DNA of 64,000 nucleotides from Rapana venosa (taxonomy: Eukaryota; Mollusca; Gastropoda; Neogastropoda; Muricidae), in assembly GCA_028751875.1 (NCBI GenBank), contig CM054157.1, forward strand, positions 51,262,488-51,326,487, in the 5' to 3' direction. The position numbers and the translations under genes were made by a program. The number at the start of each line of letters is the position of its first letter. Position 1 is the first letter of the stretch. The notes under the pieces are model-generated. The model did no database searches. It saw only the letters and a program-made list of their open reading frames with translations, and was not told where the DNA came from. Below, piece by piece: positions 24,901 through 37,224 of the stretch.

Positions 24901-27900
24901 ATGATGTCGATGTGGTGTGCCCCCTGTAATGTCAGAAGTCATGATGTGGTGTGTCCCCCTGCAATGTCAGAAGTCATGATTTGAATGTGGGTGTGACCCC
25001 CTGCAATGTAAGAAATCAAGATGTGGATGTGGCCCCCTACAGTGTCAGAAGTCATGATGGCGATGTGGTGTGCCCCCTTTAATGTAAGAAATTATGATGT
25101 AGATGTGGTCCCCTGCAATGTCAAAAGTCATTATGTTGATGAAATGTCAGAAGGTATGATGTGGATGTGGTGTGGACCCTGCAATGTCAGAAGTCACGAT
25201 GTGAATGTAGCCCGCTGCAATGTCAGAAGTCATGATGTGGTATGGCCCCCTGCAAAGTCACAAGTCATAATGTGGATGTGATACGGCAGCCCTGTAATGT
25301 CAGAAGTCAAGATGTGAATGTGGCCCCCTGCAGTGTCAGAAGTCATGATGTCAATGTGGTTTGCCCCCTTTAATGTCAGAAATTATGATGTGGATGTGGT
25401 GTCCCCCTGGAATGTCAGAAGTTATAATGTGGTGTGTCCACCTGCAATGTCAGAAGTCTCGATTTGGATGTGGGTGTGACCCCCTGCAATGTCAGAAGTC
25501 AGGATGTAGATGTGGCCCCCTGCAGTGTCAGAAGTCATGATGTCGATGTGGTGTGCTCCCCTTTTAATGTCAGAAGTCATGATGTGGATGTGGTTCCCTG
25601 CAAAGTCACAAGTCATAATGTGGATGCTCCCGCTGCAATGTCAGAAGTTATGATGTGGTGTGGGCCCCTGCAAAGTCACAAGTCATAATGTGGATGTGGT
25701 ACGGCAGCCCTGCAATGTTAGAAGTCATGATGTGGATGTGGTGTGGATCCTCTTGAAGGTCAGTTGTCATGATGTGGGTGCGGTGTGCCCTATGCAATGT
25801 CATAGCTCATGATGTGGTGTGCCCCCTGCAACGTCAGATGTCATGATGTGGATGTGGGGTGGGTCCCGTTGACTGTCAGAAGTCATGATGTGGATGTGAT
25901 GTCCCCCTGGAATGTCAGAAGTCATAATGTGGTGTGTCCCCCTGCAATGTCAGAAGTCATGATGTGGATGTGGGTGGTACCCCTGCGATGTTGGAAGTCA
26001 AGATGTGGATGTGGCCCCCTGCAGTGTGAGAAGTCTTGATGTGGATGTCGTTTGGAACCTCTTTAAGTTTAGTTGTCATGTGGGTGCGGTGTGCCCTACG
26101 CAGTATTATAAGTCATGATGTTGTGTGCCCCCTGCAATGTCAGTTGTCATGATGTGGATGTGGGGTGGGTCCCGTTGACTGTCAGAAGTCATGATGTGGG
26201 TGTGGTGTCACCCTGGAATGTCATAAGTCATGATGTGGATGTGGTGTTGACCCTCTTGAAGGTCAGTTGTCATGATGTGGTTGCGGTGTGCCCTATGCAG
26301 TGTCATAAGTCATGATTTGGATGTGGTTCCCTGCAATGTCAGATGTCATGATGTTGATGTGATGTGGCCCCCTGCTTTGTCAGAAGGTTTGATGTGGATG
26401 TGGTGTGGACCATGCAATGTCAGAAGTCACGATGTGGATGTGGCCCCCTGCAGTGTCAGAAGTCATGATGTCGATGTGGTGTGCCCCACATTAATATCAG
26501 ATGTTATGATGTGGATGTGGGGTGGGTCCCGTTGACTGTCAGAAGTCATTATGTGGCTGAAGTGTCCCCCTGGAATGTCAGAAGTTATAATGTGGTGTGT
26601 CCCCTTGCAATGTCAAAAGTCATGATTTGGATGTGGGTGTGACCCCCTGCAATGTCAGAAGTCAAGATGTGAATGTGGCCCCTTGCAGTGTCAGAAGTCA
26701 TGATGTCGATGTGGTGTGGCCCCCTTTAATGTCAGAAGTCATGATGTGGATGTGGTGCCCTGCAATGTCAGAAGTCATGATGTTGATGTGATTTGGCCCC
26801 CTGCCATGTCAGAAGGTTTGATGTGGATGTGGTGTGGACCCTGCAATGTCAGAATTCACGATGTGAATGTAGCCCGCTGCAATGTCAGAAGTCATGATGT
26901 GGTGTGCCCTATGCAGTGTCATGAGTCATGATGTGGTGTGCCCCCAGCAATGTCAGATTCATGAGGTGGATGTGGGGTTGTTCCCGTTGACTTTCAGAAG
27001 TCATGATATGGATGTGGTGTCGCCCTGGAATGTCAGAAGTCATGATGTGGATGTGGTGTTGTCGCTCTTGAAATTCAGTTGTCGAGATGTGGGTGCGTTG
27101 GTTCCTATGCAGTGTCATAAGTCATGATGTGATGTGGCCCCTGCAATGTCAGATGTCATGATGTGGATGTGGGGTGGGTCCCGTTGAATGTCAGAAGTCA
27201 TGATGTGGATGTGGTGTCCCCCTAGAATGTCAGAAGTCATAATGTGGTGTGTCCCCCTGCAATGTCAGAAGTCATGAATTGAATGTGGGTGTGACCCCCT
27301 GCAATGTCAGAAGTAAAGATGAGGATGTGGCCCCCTGCAGGGTCAGAAGTCATGATGTGGATATGATGTGGCAACTGCTTTGTCAGAAGTCACGATGTGG
27401 ATGTAGCCCGCTGCAATGTCAGAAGTCATGATGTGGTGTGGCCCCCTGCAAAGTCACAAGTCATGAAGTGGATGTGGTACGGCAGCCCTGCAATATTAGA
27501 AGTCACGATGTGGATGTGGGTGTTACCCGCTGCAATGTCAGATGTCAAGATGTGGATGTGGCCCCCTGCAGCGTCAGAAGTCATGATGCCGATATTGTGT
27601 GCCCCATTTAATGTGAGAAGTCATGATGTGGATGTGGTGTTGACCATCTTGAAGGTCAGTTGTCATGATGTGGGTGCGGTGTGCCCTATGCAGTGTCATA
27701 AGTCTTGATGTGGTGTGCCCCCTGCAACGTCAGATGTCATGATGTGGATGTGAAGTGGGTCCCGTCGACTGTCAGAAGTCATGATGTGGATGTGGTGTCC
27801 CCCTGGAATGTCAGAAGTCATGATGTGGATGTGGGTGTTACCCCCTGCAATGTCAGAAATCAATTGTGGTATGCCCCCTTTAATGTAAAAAGTCAAGATG

Positions 27901-30900
27901 TGGATGTACACCCTGCAATGTCAGAAGTCATGATGTCGATGTGGTGTGCCCCCCTTTAATGTCAGAAGTCATAATGTGGATGTAGTCCCCTGCAATGTGA
28001 GAAGTCATGATGTGGATGTGATGTGGCCCCCTACTACGTCGGAAGGTATGATGTGGATGTAGTGTGGACCCTGCAATGTCAAAAGTCACGATGTGGATGA
28101 AGCCTGCTGCAATGTCAGAAGTCATGATGTGGTGCTGCCCCCTGAAAAGTCAGAAGTCTTGATGTGGTGTAGCCACCTGCAAAGTGAGAAGTCATGATGT
28201 GGATATGGTACGGCAGCCCTACAATAATAGAAGTCATGATGTGGATGTGGGGTCGGTCCCGTTGGATGTCAGAAGTCATGATGTGAATGAAGTGTCCCCT
28301 TGGAATGTCAAAAGTCATGATTTGGATGTGGGTGTGACCCCCTGCAATGCCAGAAGTCAAGATGTGGATGTCGCCCCCTGCAGTGTCAGAAGTCATGATG
28401 TCGATGTGGTGTTCCCCCCTTTAATGTCTGAAGTCATGATGTGGATGTGGTCCCCTGCAATGTCAGATTTCATGATGTGGATGTGGGAAGGGTCCCGTTG
28501 ACTGTCAGAAGTCATGATGTGGATGTGATGTCCCCCTGGAATGTCAAAAGTCTTAATGTGGTGTGTCACCAGCAAATGTCAGAAATCATGATGTGGATGT
28601 GGGTGTGACCCCCTGCAATGTCAGAAGTCAGGATGTGGAAATGGCCCCCTGCAGTGTCAGAATTCATGATGTCGATGTGGTGTGCTCACCTTTAATGTCA
28701 GAAGTCATGATGTGGATGTGGGTGTGACCACCTGCAATGAGAGAAGTCAAGATGTGGATGTGGTTTTGACCCACTGCAATGTCAGAAGTCAGGATGTCGA
28801 TGTGGTGTGCCCCCTTTAATGTCAGAAGTCATGATGTGGATGTGGTGTTGCCCCTTTTGAAGGTCAGTTGTCATGATGTGGTTCCGTTGTGCCCTATGCA
28901 GTGTCATAAAGCATCATGTGATGTGCCCCCTGCAATGTCAGATGTCATGATGTGGTTGTGGGGTGGGTCTCGTTGAATGTCAGAAGTCATGATGTGGATG
29001 TGGTGTCCCCCTGGAATGTGCAAAGTCCTAATGTGGTGTGTCCCCCTGCAATGTCAGAAGTCATGATTTGGGTGTGGGTGTGACCCCCTGCAATGTCAGA
29101 AGTCAAGATGTGGATGTGGACCCCTGCAGTGTCAGAAGTCATGATGTCGATGTGATGTGCCCCCCTTTAATGCCAGAAGTCATGATTTGGATGTTGTCTT
29201 CTGCAATGTCAGATTCATGATGTGGATGTGGGGTGGGTCCCGTTGAATGACAGAAGTCATGATGTGGATCTGGTGTCCCCCTGCAATGTCAGAAGTCTTG
29301 ATTTGAATGTGGGTGTGAACCCCTGCAATGTCAAAAGTCATGATGTGGTGTGCCCCCTGCAATGTCAGATGTCATGATGTGGATGTGGTGTGCCCCTTTA
29401 ATGTCAGAAGTAATGATGTGGATGTGGTCCCCTGCAATGTCAGAAGTCATGATGTGGATGTGATGTGGCCCCTGCTATGTCAGAAGGTATGATGTGGATG
29501 TGGTGTGGGCCCTGCAATGTCAGAAGTCACGATGTGAATGTATCCCGCTGCAATGTCAGAAGTCATGATGTGGATGTGGTGTTGACCTTTTCAAGGTCAG
29601 TTGTCATGATGTGGTTGTGGTGTGCCCTATGCAGTGTCATGAGTCATGATGTGGTGTGCCCCCTGCAATGTCAGATGTCATGATGTGGTGTGCCCCCTTT
29701 AATGTCAGAAGTCATGATGTAAATGTGGTCCCCTGCAATGTCAGAAGTCACGATGTGGATGTTATGTGGCCCCTGCTATGTCAGAAGGTATGATGTGGAT
29801 ATAATGTGGACCCTGCAATGTCAGTAGTCACGATGTGGATGTGGCCCGCTGCAATGTCAGAAGTCATGATGTGGTGCGCCCCCTTGCAAAGTCACAAGTC
29901 ATGATGTGGATGTGGTACGGCAGGCCTGCAATGTTAGAAGTCATGATGTGGATGTGGTGTGGACCCTCTTGAAGGTCAGTTGTCATGATGTGGGTATGGT
30001 GTTCCCTATGCAGTGTCATGGTGTGGTTTACCCCCTGCAATGTCAGATGTCATGATGTGGATGTGGGTGTGACCATCTGCAATGTCAGAAGTCAAGATGT
30101 GGATGTGTCCCCCTGCAGTGTCAGAAGTCATGATGTCGATGTGGTGTGCCCCCTTTAACGTCAGAAGTCATGATGTGGATGTGGTCCACTGCTATGTAAG
30201 AAGGTATGATGTGGATGTGATGTGGGCCCTGCAATGTCACAAGTCACGATGTGGATGTAGCCCGCTGCAATGTCACAAGTCATGATGTGTGGCCCCCTGT
30301 AAAGTCACAAGTCATGATGTGGATGTGGTACGGCAGCCCTGCAATGTTAGAAGTCATCATGTGGATCTGGAATGGACACTCTTGAAGGTCAGTTGTCATG
30401 ATGTGGGTGCGGTGTGCCCTATGCAGTGTCATAAGTCATGATTTGGTGTGACCCTGCAATGTCAGATTCATGATGTGGATGTGGGATGGGTCCCGTTGAC
30501 TATCAGAAGTCATGATGTGGATGTGGTGTTGCCCTGGCATGTCAGAAGTCATGATTTGGATGTGGTGTCCCCCGCAGTGTCAGAAGTCATGATGTGGATG
30601 TGGTGTGCCCCCTTTAATGTGAGAAGTCATGATGTGGATGTGGTGTTGACCCCCTTGAAGGTCAGTTGTCATGATGAGGGTGTGGTGTGCCCTATGCAGT
30701 GTCATAAGTCATGATGTGGTGTGCCCGCATAAATGTCAGATGTCATGATGTAGATGTGGGTTGGGTCCCATTTAATGTCTGAAGTCATGGTGTGGATGTG
30801 GAGTCCCCCTGGAATATCAGGTCATAATGAGGTGTGTCCCCCTGCAATGTGAGCAGTCAAGATGTCTATGTGGCCCCCTCCAGTGTCAGAAGCCATGATG

Positions 30901-33868
30901 TCGATGTGGTCCTCTGCAATGTCAGAAGTCATGATGTTGATGTGATGTGGTCCCCTGAAACGTCGGAAGGTTAGATGTGGATGTGGTGTGGACCCTGCAA
31001 TGTCAGAAGTCACGATGTGGATGTAGCCCGCTGCAATGTCACAAGTCATGATGTGGAGTGGCCACCTGCAAAGTCACAAGTCATGATGTGGATGTGGTAC
31101 GGCAGCCCTGCAATTTTAGAAGTCATGATGTGGATGTGGTGTAGACCCTCTTGAAGGTCAGTTGTCATGATGTGGGTGCGGTGTGCCCTATGCAGTGTCA
31201 TAAGTCATGATGTGGTGTGCCCCCTGCAACGTCATATGTCATGATGTGGATGTGGGGTGGGTCCCGTTGACTGTCAGAAGTAATGATGTGGATGTGGTGT
31301 GCCCCTGGAATGTCAGAAGTCATGATGTGGTGTGCCCCCTGCAACGTCAGAAGTCATGATCTGGATATAGGGTGCGTCCCATTGACTGATAGAAGTCATG
31401 ATGTGAATGTGATGTCCCCCTGGAATGTCAGAAATCATAATGTGGTGTGTCCCCCTGCAATGTCAGAAGTCATGATGTGGATGTGGATGTGACCCCCTGC
31501 AATGTCAGAAGTCAAGATGTGGATGTGGCCCCTGCAATGTCAGAAGTCATGATGTCCATGTGGTGTGCTCACCTTTAATGTCAGAAGTCAAGATGTGGAT
31601 GTGGGTGTGACTATTTGCAATGTCAGAAGTCAAGATGAGGATGTGACCCCCTGCAATGTCAGAAATCAAGATGTTGATGTGGCCCCCTGCAGTGTCAGAA
31701 GTCATGATGTTGATGCGGTGTGCCCCCCTTGAATATCAGGTCATGATAAGGATATGGTCCCCTGCAATGTGAGAAGTCATGATGTGGATGTGATGTGGCA
31801 CCCTGCCATATCAGAAGGTATGATTTGGATGTGGTGTGGACCCTGCAATGTCAGAAGACACGATGTGGATGTAGCCCGGTGCAATGTCAGAAGTCATGAT
31901 GAGGTGTGGCCCCCTGCAAAGTCACAAGTCATGATGTGGATGTGGTACGGGATCCCTGCAATGTTAGAAGTCATGATGTGGATGTGGTGTGAACCCTCTT
32001 GAAGGTCAGTTGTCATTATAAGGGTGCGGTGTGCCCAATGCAGTGTCATAAGTCATGATGTGGTGTGCCCCCTACAATGTCAGATGTCATGATGTGGATG
32101 TGGTGTCCTCTTGCAATGAAAGAATTCATGATGTGGATGTGATGTTGTCCCTCTTGAAGGTCAGTTGTCATGATGTGGTTGCGGTGTGCCCTATGCAGTG
32201 TCATAAGTCATGATGTGGTGTGCCCCCTGCAATGTAAGAAGTCATGATGTCGATGTAGTGTGCCCCCCTTTAATGTCAGAAGTCGTGATGTGGATGTGGT
32301 CCCCTGCTATGTCTGAAGGTATGATGTGAATGTGGTGTGGACCCTGCAATATATGTCAGAAGTCACGATGTGGATGTAGCCCGCTGCAATGTCAGAACTC
32401 ATGATGTGGTGTGGCCCCCTGCAAAGAGACAAGTCATGATGTGGATGTGGTACGGCAGCCCTGCAATTTTAGAAGTCATGATGTGGATGTGGGGTGGGTA
32501 CCGTTGACTGTCAGATGTCATGATGTGGATGTGGTGTCCCCCTGGAATGTCAGAAGTCATAATATGGTGTGTCCCTTTGCAATGTCAGAAGTCATGATGT
32601 GGATGTTGTCCCCTGCAGTGTCAGTAGTCATGATGTCGATGTGGTGTGCCCCTCTTTAATGTCAGAAGTCATGATGTGGATGTGGTCCCCTGCAATGTCA
32701 GAAGTCATGATGTGGATGTGATGTGGCACCCTGCTATGTCAGAAGGTATGATGTGGATGTGGTGTGGACCCTGCAATGTCAGAAGTCACGATGTGGATGT
32801 AGCCCGCTGCAATGTCAGAAGTCATGATGTGGTGTGGCCACCTGCAAAGTCAAATGTCATGATGTGGATGTGGTACGGCAGCCCTGCAATGTTGAATGTC
32901 ATGATGTGGATGTGGTTTGGACCCTCTTGAAGGTCAGTTGTCATGATGTGGGTGCGGTGTGCCCTATGCAGTGTCATAAGTCATGATGTGGTGTGCCCCC
33001 TGCAATGTCAGATTCATGATGTGGATGTGGGGTGGGTCCCGTTGACTGTCAGGAGTCATGGTGTGGATGCGGTGTCCCCCTGGCATGTCAGAAGTCATGA
33101 TGTGGAGGTGGTGTCACCCTGCAATGTCAGAAGTCATGATGTGGATGTGGGTGTGACCCCTGCAATGTCAGAGTCAAGATGTGGATGTAGCCTTCTGCAG
33201 TGTCAAAAGTTATGATGTCGATGTGGAGTGCCTCCCTTTAATGTCAGAAGTCATGATGTGGATGTTGTCCCCTGCAATGTCAGAACTCATGATGTGGATG
33301 TGATGTGGACCCCTTCTACGTCGGAAGGTATGATGTGGATTTCGTGTAGACCCTGCATTGTCACAAGTCATGATGTGGTGTGGCCCCCTGCAATGTCACA
33401 AGTCATGATGTGGATGTGATGTGGACCCCTTCTACGTCGGAAGGTTTGATCTGGATGTGGTGTGGACCCTGCAATGGCAGAAGTCACGATGTTGATGTAG
33501 CCCGCTGTAATGTCAGAGGTCATGATGTGGTGTTGCCCCCTGCAAAGTCACACGTCATGAGGTCGATGTGGTGCGGCAGCCCTGCAATGTTAGAAGTCAT
33601 GATGTGAATGTGGTGTGGACCTCTTGAAGATCAGTTGTCATGATGTGGGTGCGGTGTGCCCATGCAGTGTCATGTCATGATGTGGTGTGCCCCCTGCAAC
33701 GTTAGATGTCATTATGTGGATGTGGGGTGGGTCCCATTGACTTTCGGAAGTCATGATGTGGATATGGTGTCCCCCTGGAATGTTAGAAGTCATAATGTTG
33801 ACGTGGTGTCCCCCTGCAATGTCAAATCATTATGTGGATGTGGGTGCGACCCCTGCAATGTCAGAAAT
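21906..33868. repeat. ~40-bp satellite with higher-order repeat
   Basis: Continuous satellite. Successive monomers are not random: types follow in a preferred order, for example CTACGTCGGAAGGTATG, then AAGTCACGATGTGGATGTAG, GGTACGGCAG, AGGTCAGTTGTCATGATG, TATGCAGTGTCATAAG, GGGGTGGGTCCC, GTTGACTGTCAG, TGGAATGTCAGAAGTCATAA, CAAGATGTGGATGTGGCCCC, GATGTCGATGTGG, TTTAATGTCAG. The TATGCAGTGTCATAAG type recurs at 27107 and 27685, 578 bp apart. Many blocks are shortened or have monomers skipped. A local tandem duplication of 117 bp is visible at 33301 and 33418. Nothing else is present. Confidence 0.92.
33856..33868. repeat. Target-site duplication, left copy (LINE 1)
   Basis: CAATGTCAGAAAT, repeated at 34782-34794 on the far side of the insertion. 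The left flank is the end of a GTGTGACCCC-type monomer. The right flank continues with the AAGATGTGGATGTGGCCC monomer that normally follows, so the satellite register is preserved across the insertion. Confidence 0.85.
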
Positions 33869-34781
33869 GTTGTTGTTGTTGTCTTCAATTTAAAGTCTGT
33901 TCACTCTTAGTGATATTAGACAAAGGATGTGGAAAATGTAGTGGATGTAGTGGAGAGGGGAATGTACAGAGAAAAGACTGATTAGGTAACATGTGTGTTG
34001 GTATTTTCATGCAATTAAAGGGGTGGGGGGAATCTTAAACATGAATAAACATTTAAATTCAACAAATTGTTAACATGAAACATCTATAAAATAACTACAA
34101 CAAATACTCTAATGGGCTGTGCAATAGACATTTAACAATTGCAAAGGCTAATTTCGGATTTTTAAAAACAGTTTCCACAGACTGCTCACAAAATGTGGGT
34201 AAAAAAGGTTTTACAATTGAACACTCAAATATGATGTGAGTGTTGGAAATATGTTCCCCACAGAGGCACCTCACATTTTTACAAAATTTTGTTATAAATG
34301 CATTTAATTTTAATCTAAAATATAGTGCATTAACTCTTCTTGTGGTTGCAATACTTAAATGTGTTTGAGAAGGAGTCATGTAACATGAAATAAGGCCATT
34401 AGTCAGGCAATTCTTTAAAGATCGTTCCTTGAATTGATCTGATTCTCTCCACTTACTCCACGACGTCTGTTCTAATAAACTGTATCCCTCCTGTAGAGAT
34501 AATGGGACATGCAGTTCTATTGATGCAAAATGATGTCTTGCCCCCCTTTTTGCAGCTCTGTCAGCCCACTCATTTGAAAAAACTCCAACGTGCGAAGGTA
34601 CCCAACAAAAGGAGACAGGAATACTTCTTAAACTTAAAAGGTGTATGACATATTTAATTTCAAAAATGATTCTGGATACTTTCCTGGAATTTGGGGATTT
34701 GATAGCATACAGTACCGACTTAGAATCTACACAAAGTAAGATAGGAATGATGGGAAATGCAAAATCAATGTCAATCAATGT
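33869..34781 (-). mobile_element. 5'-truncated non-LTR retrotransposon, I-superfamily-like
   Basis: A 0.9-kb non-satellite island. Its 3' end is on the left: a (CAA)-type tail, seen on + as GTTGTTGTTGTTG at 33869-33881, then a 3' UTR to 34094, then the C-terminal part of a pol protein. The 5' end is truncated inside RNase H near 34770. The RNase H domain and the short-repeat tail in place of poly(A) fit the I superfamily (I/Nimb/Ingi-like clades). Its 3' UTR end (GTCTTCAATTT... AGTGATA) matches the end of the element at 53721-58460, so the two belong to related subfamilies. The 5' junction carries extra TCAATG repeats before the right duplication. Confidence 0.85.
34095..34770 (-). pseudogene. 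LINE pol fragment: RNase H and C-terminal zinc motif
   Basis: About 225 residues remain open to a natural stop, with the frame running from the truncation point to 34095. Near the N-terminus LLCVDSKSVLYAIKS carries an RNase H aspartate (about residue 20 of the open frame). WVPSHVGVFSNEWADRAAK (about 61-79) holds the His and final Asp of the RNase H fold. CLCGEHISNTHIIFEC (about 173-188) is a CxC-x7-H-x4-C zinc-binding motif typical of the end of such pol proteins. The upstream catalytic Asp/Glu, RT and endonuclease are missing because of 5' truncation. The first few codons come from the junction filler, so there is no native start. There is no in-frame stop, so this copy is younger or better preserved than the one at 53721-58460. 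About 42 of 72 C-terminal residues match that element by eye. Confidence 0.85.
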
Positions 34782-34794
34782 CAATGTCAGAAAT
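34782..34794. repeat. Target-site duplication, right copy (LINE 1)
   Basis: CAATGTCAGAAAT, matching 33856-33868. It is preceded at 34765-34781 by partial reiterations of TCAATG, as if the 5' junction had been filled by copying target sequence. Confidence 0.85.
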
Positions 34795-37043
34795 CAAGAT
34801 GTGGATGTGGCCCTCTGCAGTGTCAGAAGTCATGATGTCGATGTAGTGTGCCCCCCTTTAATGTCAGAAGTCATGATGTCGATATGGTCCCCTGCAATGT
34901 CCGAAGTCATGATGTGGATGAGATGTGGCACCCTGCTATGTCAGAAGGTATGATGTGGATATGGTGTGGACACTGCAATGTCAGAAGTCACGATGTGGAT
35001 GTAGCCCGCTGCAATTTTAGAAGTCATGATGTGGTGAGGCCCCTTGCAAAGTCAGAAGTTATGATGTGTATGTGGTACGGCAGCCCTGCAATGTTGAATG
35101 TCATGATGTGGATGTGGTGTGGACCTCTTGAAGGTCAGTTGTCATGATATGAGTGCGGTGTGCCCATGCAGTGTCATAAGTCATGATGTGGTGTGCCCCC
35201 TGCAATGTCAGATTCATGATGTGGATGTGGGGTGGGTCCCGTTGACTGTCAGAATTCATGATGTGGATGTGGTGTCCCCCTGGAAAGTCAGAAGTCATAA
35301 TGTGGATGAATTTCCCCCAGCAATGTCAGAAGTCATGATGTGGATGTGGATGTGGCCCCCTGCACTGTCAGAAGTCATGATATCGATGTGGTGTGCCCCT
35401 TTTAATGTGAGAAGTCATGATGTGGAAGTGGTGTCCCCCTGGAATGTCAGAAGTCATAATGTGGATGTGGCCCCCTGCAGTGTCAGAAGTCATGATGTCG
35501 ATGTGGTGTGCCCCCCTTTGAAGTCATGATGTGGATGTGGTCCCCTGCAATGTCAGAAGTCATGATGTGGATGTGATGTGGCCCCTGCTACGTCGGAAGG
35601 TATGATGTGGATGTGGTGTTGACCCTGCAATGTCAGAAGTCACGATGGGATGTAGCCCGCTGCAAAGTCACAAGTCATGATGTGGATGTGGTACGGCAGC
35701 TCTGCAATGTTAGAAGTCATGATGTGGATGTGGTGTGGACCCTCTTGAAGGTCAGTTGTCATGATGTGGGTGCGGTATGTTCTATGCAGTGTCATAAGTC
35801 ATGATGTGGTGTGCCCCCTGCAACGTCAGATGTCATGATGTGGATGTGGGTAGTTCCCGTTGACTGTCAGAAGTCAAGATGTGGATGTGGCCCCTGCAGT
35901 GTTAGCAGTCATGATTTCGTTGTGGTGTGCCCCCCTTTAATGTCAGAAGTCATGATGTGAATGTGATGTGGCCCCCTGCTACGTCGGAAGGTCTGATGTA
36001 GACGTGGTTTGGACCCTGCAATGTCAGAAGTCACGATGTGGATGTGGTGTCCCCCTGGAATGCAGAAGTCATGATGTGGATGTGGTGTGGACCCTCTTGA
36101 AGGTAAGTTGTCATGATGTGGTTGCGGTGTGCCCTATGCAGTGTCATAAGTCATGATGGTGTATGCCCCCTGCAATGTCAGATGTCATGATGTGGATGTG
36201 GGGTGGGTCCCGTTGAATATCAGAAGTCATGATGTGTATGTGGTGTCCCCCCTGGAATGTCAGAAGTCATAATGTGGTGTGTCCCCCTGCAATGTCAGAA
36301 GTCATGATGTCGATGTGGTGTGCCGCCATTCTATGTCAGAAGTCATGTGGGATGTGGTCCCCTGCAATGTCAGAAGTCATGATGTGGATGTGATATGGCC
36401 CCTGCTACGTCGGAAGGTATGATGTGGATGTGGTGTAGACCCTGCAATGTCAGAAGTCACGATATGGATGAAGCCCTCTGCAATGTCAGAAGTCATGATG
36501 TGGTGTGGCCCCAGGTAAAGTCCGAAGTCATGATGTGGATGTGGTACGGCAGCCCTGCAATGTTAGAAGTCATGAAGTGGATGTGGTGTGGATCCTCTTG
36601 AAGGTCAGTTGTCATGATGTAGGTGCGGTGTGCCATATGCAGTGTCATAAGTCATGATGTGGTGTGCCCCCTGCAATGTCAGATGTCATGATGTGGATGT
36701 GGGGTTGGTCCCGTTGACTTTCAGAAGTTATGATGTGGATGTGGTGTCCCCTTGGAATGTCAGAAGTCATGATGTGGATATAGTGTCCCCTTGCAATGTC
36801 AGAAGTCATGATGTGGATGTGGGTGTGACCCCCTGCAATGTCAGAAGTCAAGATGTGTATGTGGCCCTCTGCAGTGTCAGAAGTCATGATGTCGATGTGG
36901 TGTGTCCCATTTAATGTAAGAAGTCATGATGTGGATGTCTTGTTGACCCTCTTGAAAGTCAATTGTCATGATGTGGATGTGGGTGTGACCCCCTGCAATG
37001 TCATAAGTCAAGATGTGGATTTGGCCCCTTGCAGTGTCAGAAG
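34795..37043. repeat. ~40-bp satellite with higher-order repeat
   Basis: Satellite monomers resume in the register expected after the left flank of the preceding insertion and run to the next insertion. The CTACGTCGG/CTATGTCAG...AAGGTATG monomer recurs at about 34937, 35587, 35977 and 36404, showing both full-size and shortened blocks. No gene is present. Confidence 0.92.
37032..37043. repeat. Target-site duplication, left copy (RTE stub)
   Basis: CAGTGTCAGAAG, repeated at 37213-37224. It is the start of the monomer type that reads CAGTGTCAGAAGTCATGATGTCG elsewhere, and the right copy continues as that monomer. Confidence 0.75.
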
Positions 37044-37197
37044 GAGAAAGTGGGCAGACGACATCCGTGATTGGACAGGGAAGGACTTCAGTGTCACCCA
37101 GGCACTCGCCCACGATCGCGATAAGTGGAGCCAACTGGTCCACCGTTCGTCCACCATGCAGCGCCCTTACGACCTTAGCGGGTTTTGGGACCAGTGA
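37042..37197 (+). pseudogene. C-terminal fragment of RTE-like pol
   Basis: The frame reads RRKWADDIRDWTG, then KDFSVTQALAHDRDKWSQLV, and ends in GFWDQ and TGA at 37195-37197. The WADDIRDWTG...AHDRDKW arrangement is the familiar C-terminal end of RTE-type endonuclease/reverse transcriptase polyproteins, downstream of RT. Endonuclease and RT are absent. The frame is open into the satellite upstream only by chance. No function is expected. The clade is inferred from motif recall and not from a search. Confidence 0.75.
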
Positions 37198-37212
37198 ACA
37201 GTGAACAGTGAA
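37044..37212 (+). mobile_element. Severely 5'-truncated LINE stub, probably RTE clade
   Basis: A 169-bp GC-richer island in the satellite. It encodes only the last ~50 residues of a LINE pol protein, followed by three copies of the 7-mer CAGTGAA (37192-37212). The stop codon lies inside the first tail repeat, so there is essentially no 3' UTR. A very short 3' UTR and a short-repeat tail are characteristic of RTE-type LINEs, as is the C-terminal W.DDI..WTG.....A.DR..W pattern. Insertion is on the plus strand with a 12-bp duplication. Confidence 0.78.
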
Positions 37213-37224
37213 CAGTGTCAGAAG
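37213..37224. repeat. Target-site duplication, right copy (RTE stub)
   Basis: CAGTGTCAGAAG, matching 37032-37043 and directly abutting the (CAGTGAA)3 tail. The first five bases CAGTG also fit a fourth tail repeat, so the exact boundary is ambiguous by up to five bases. Confidence 0.7.
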
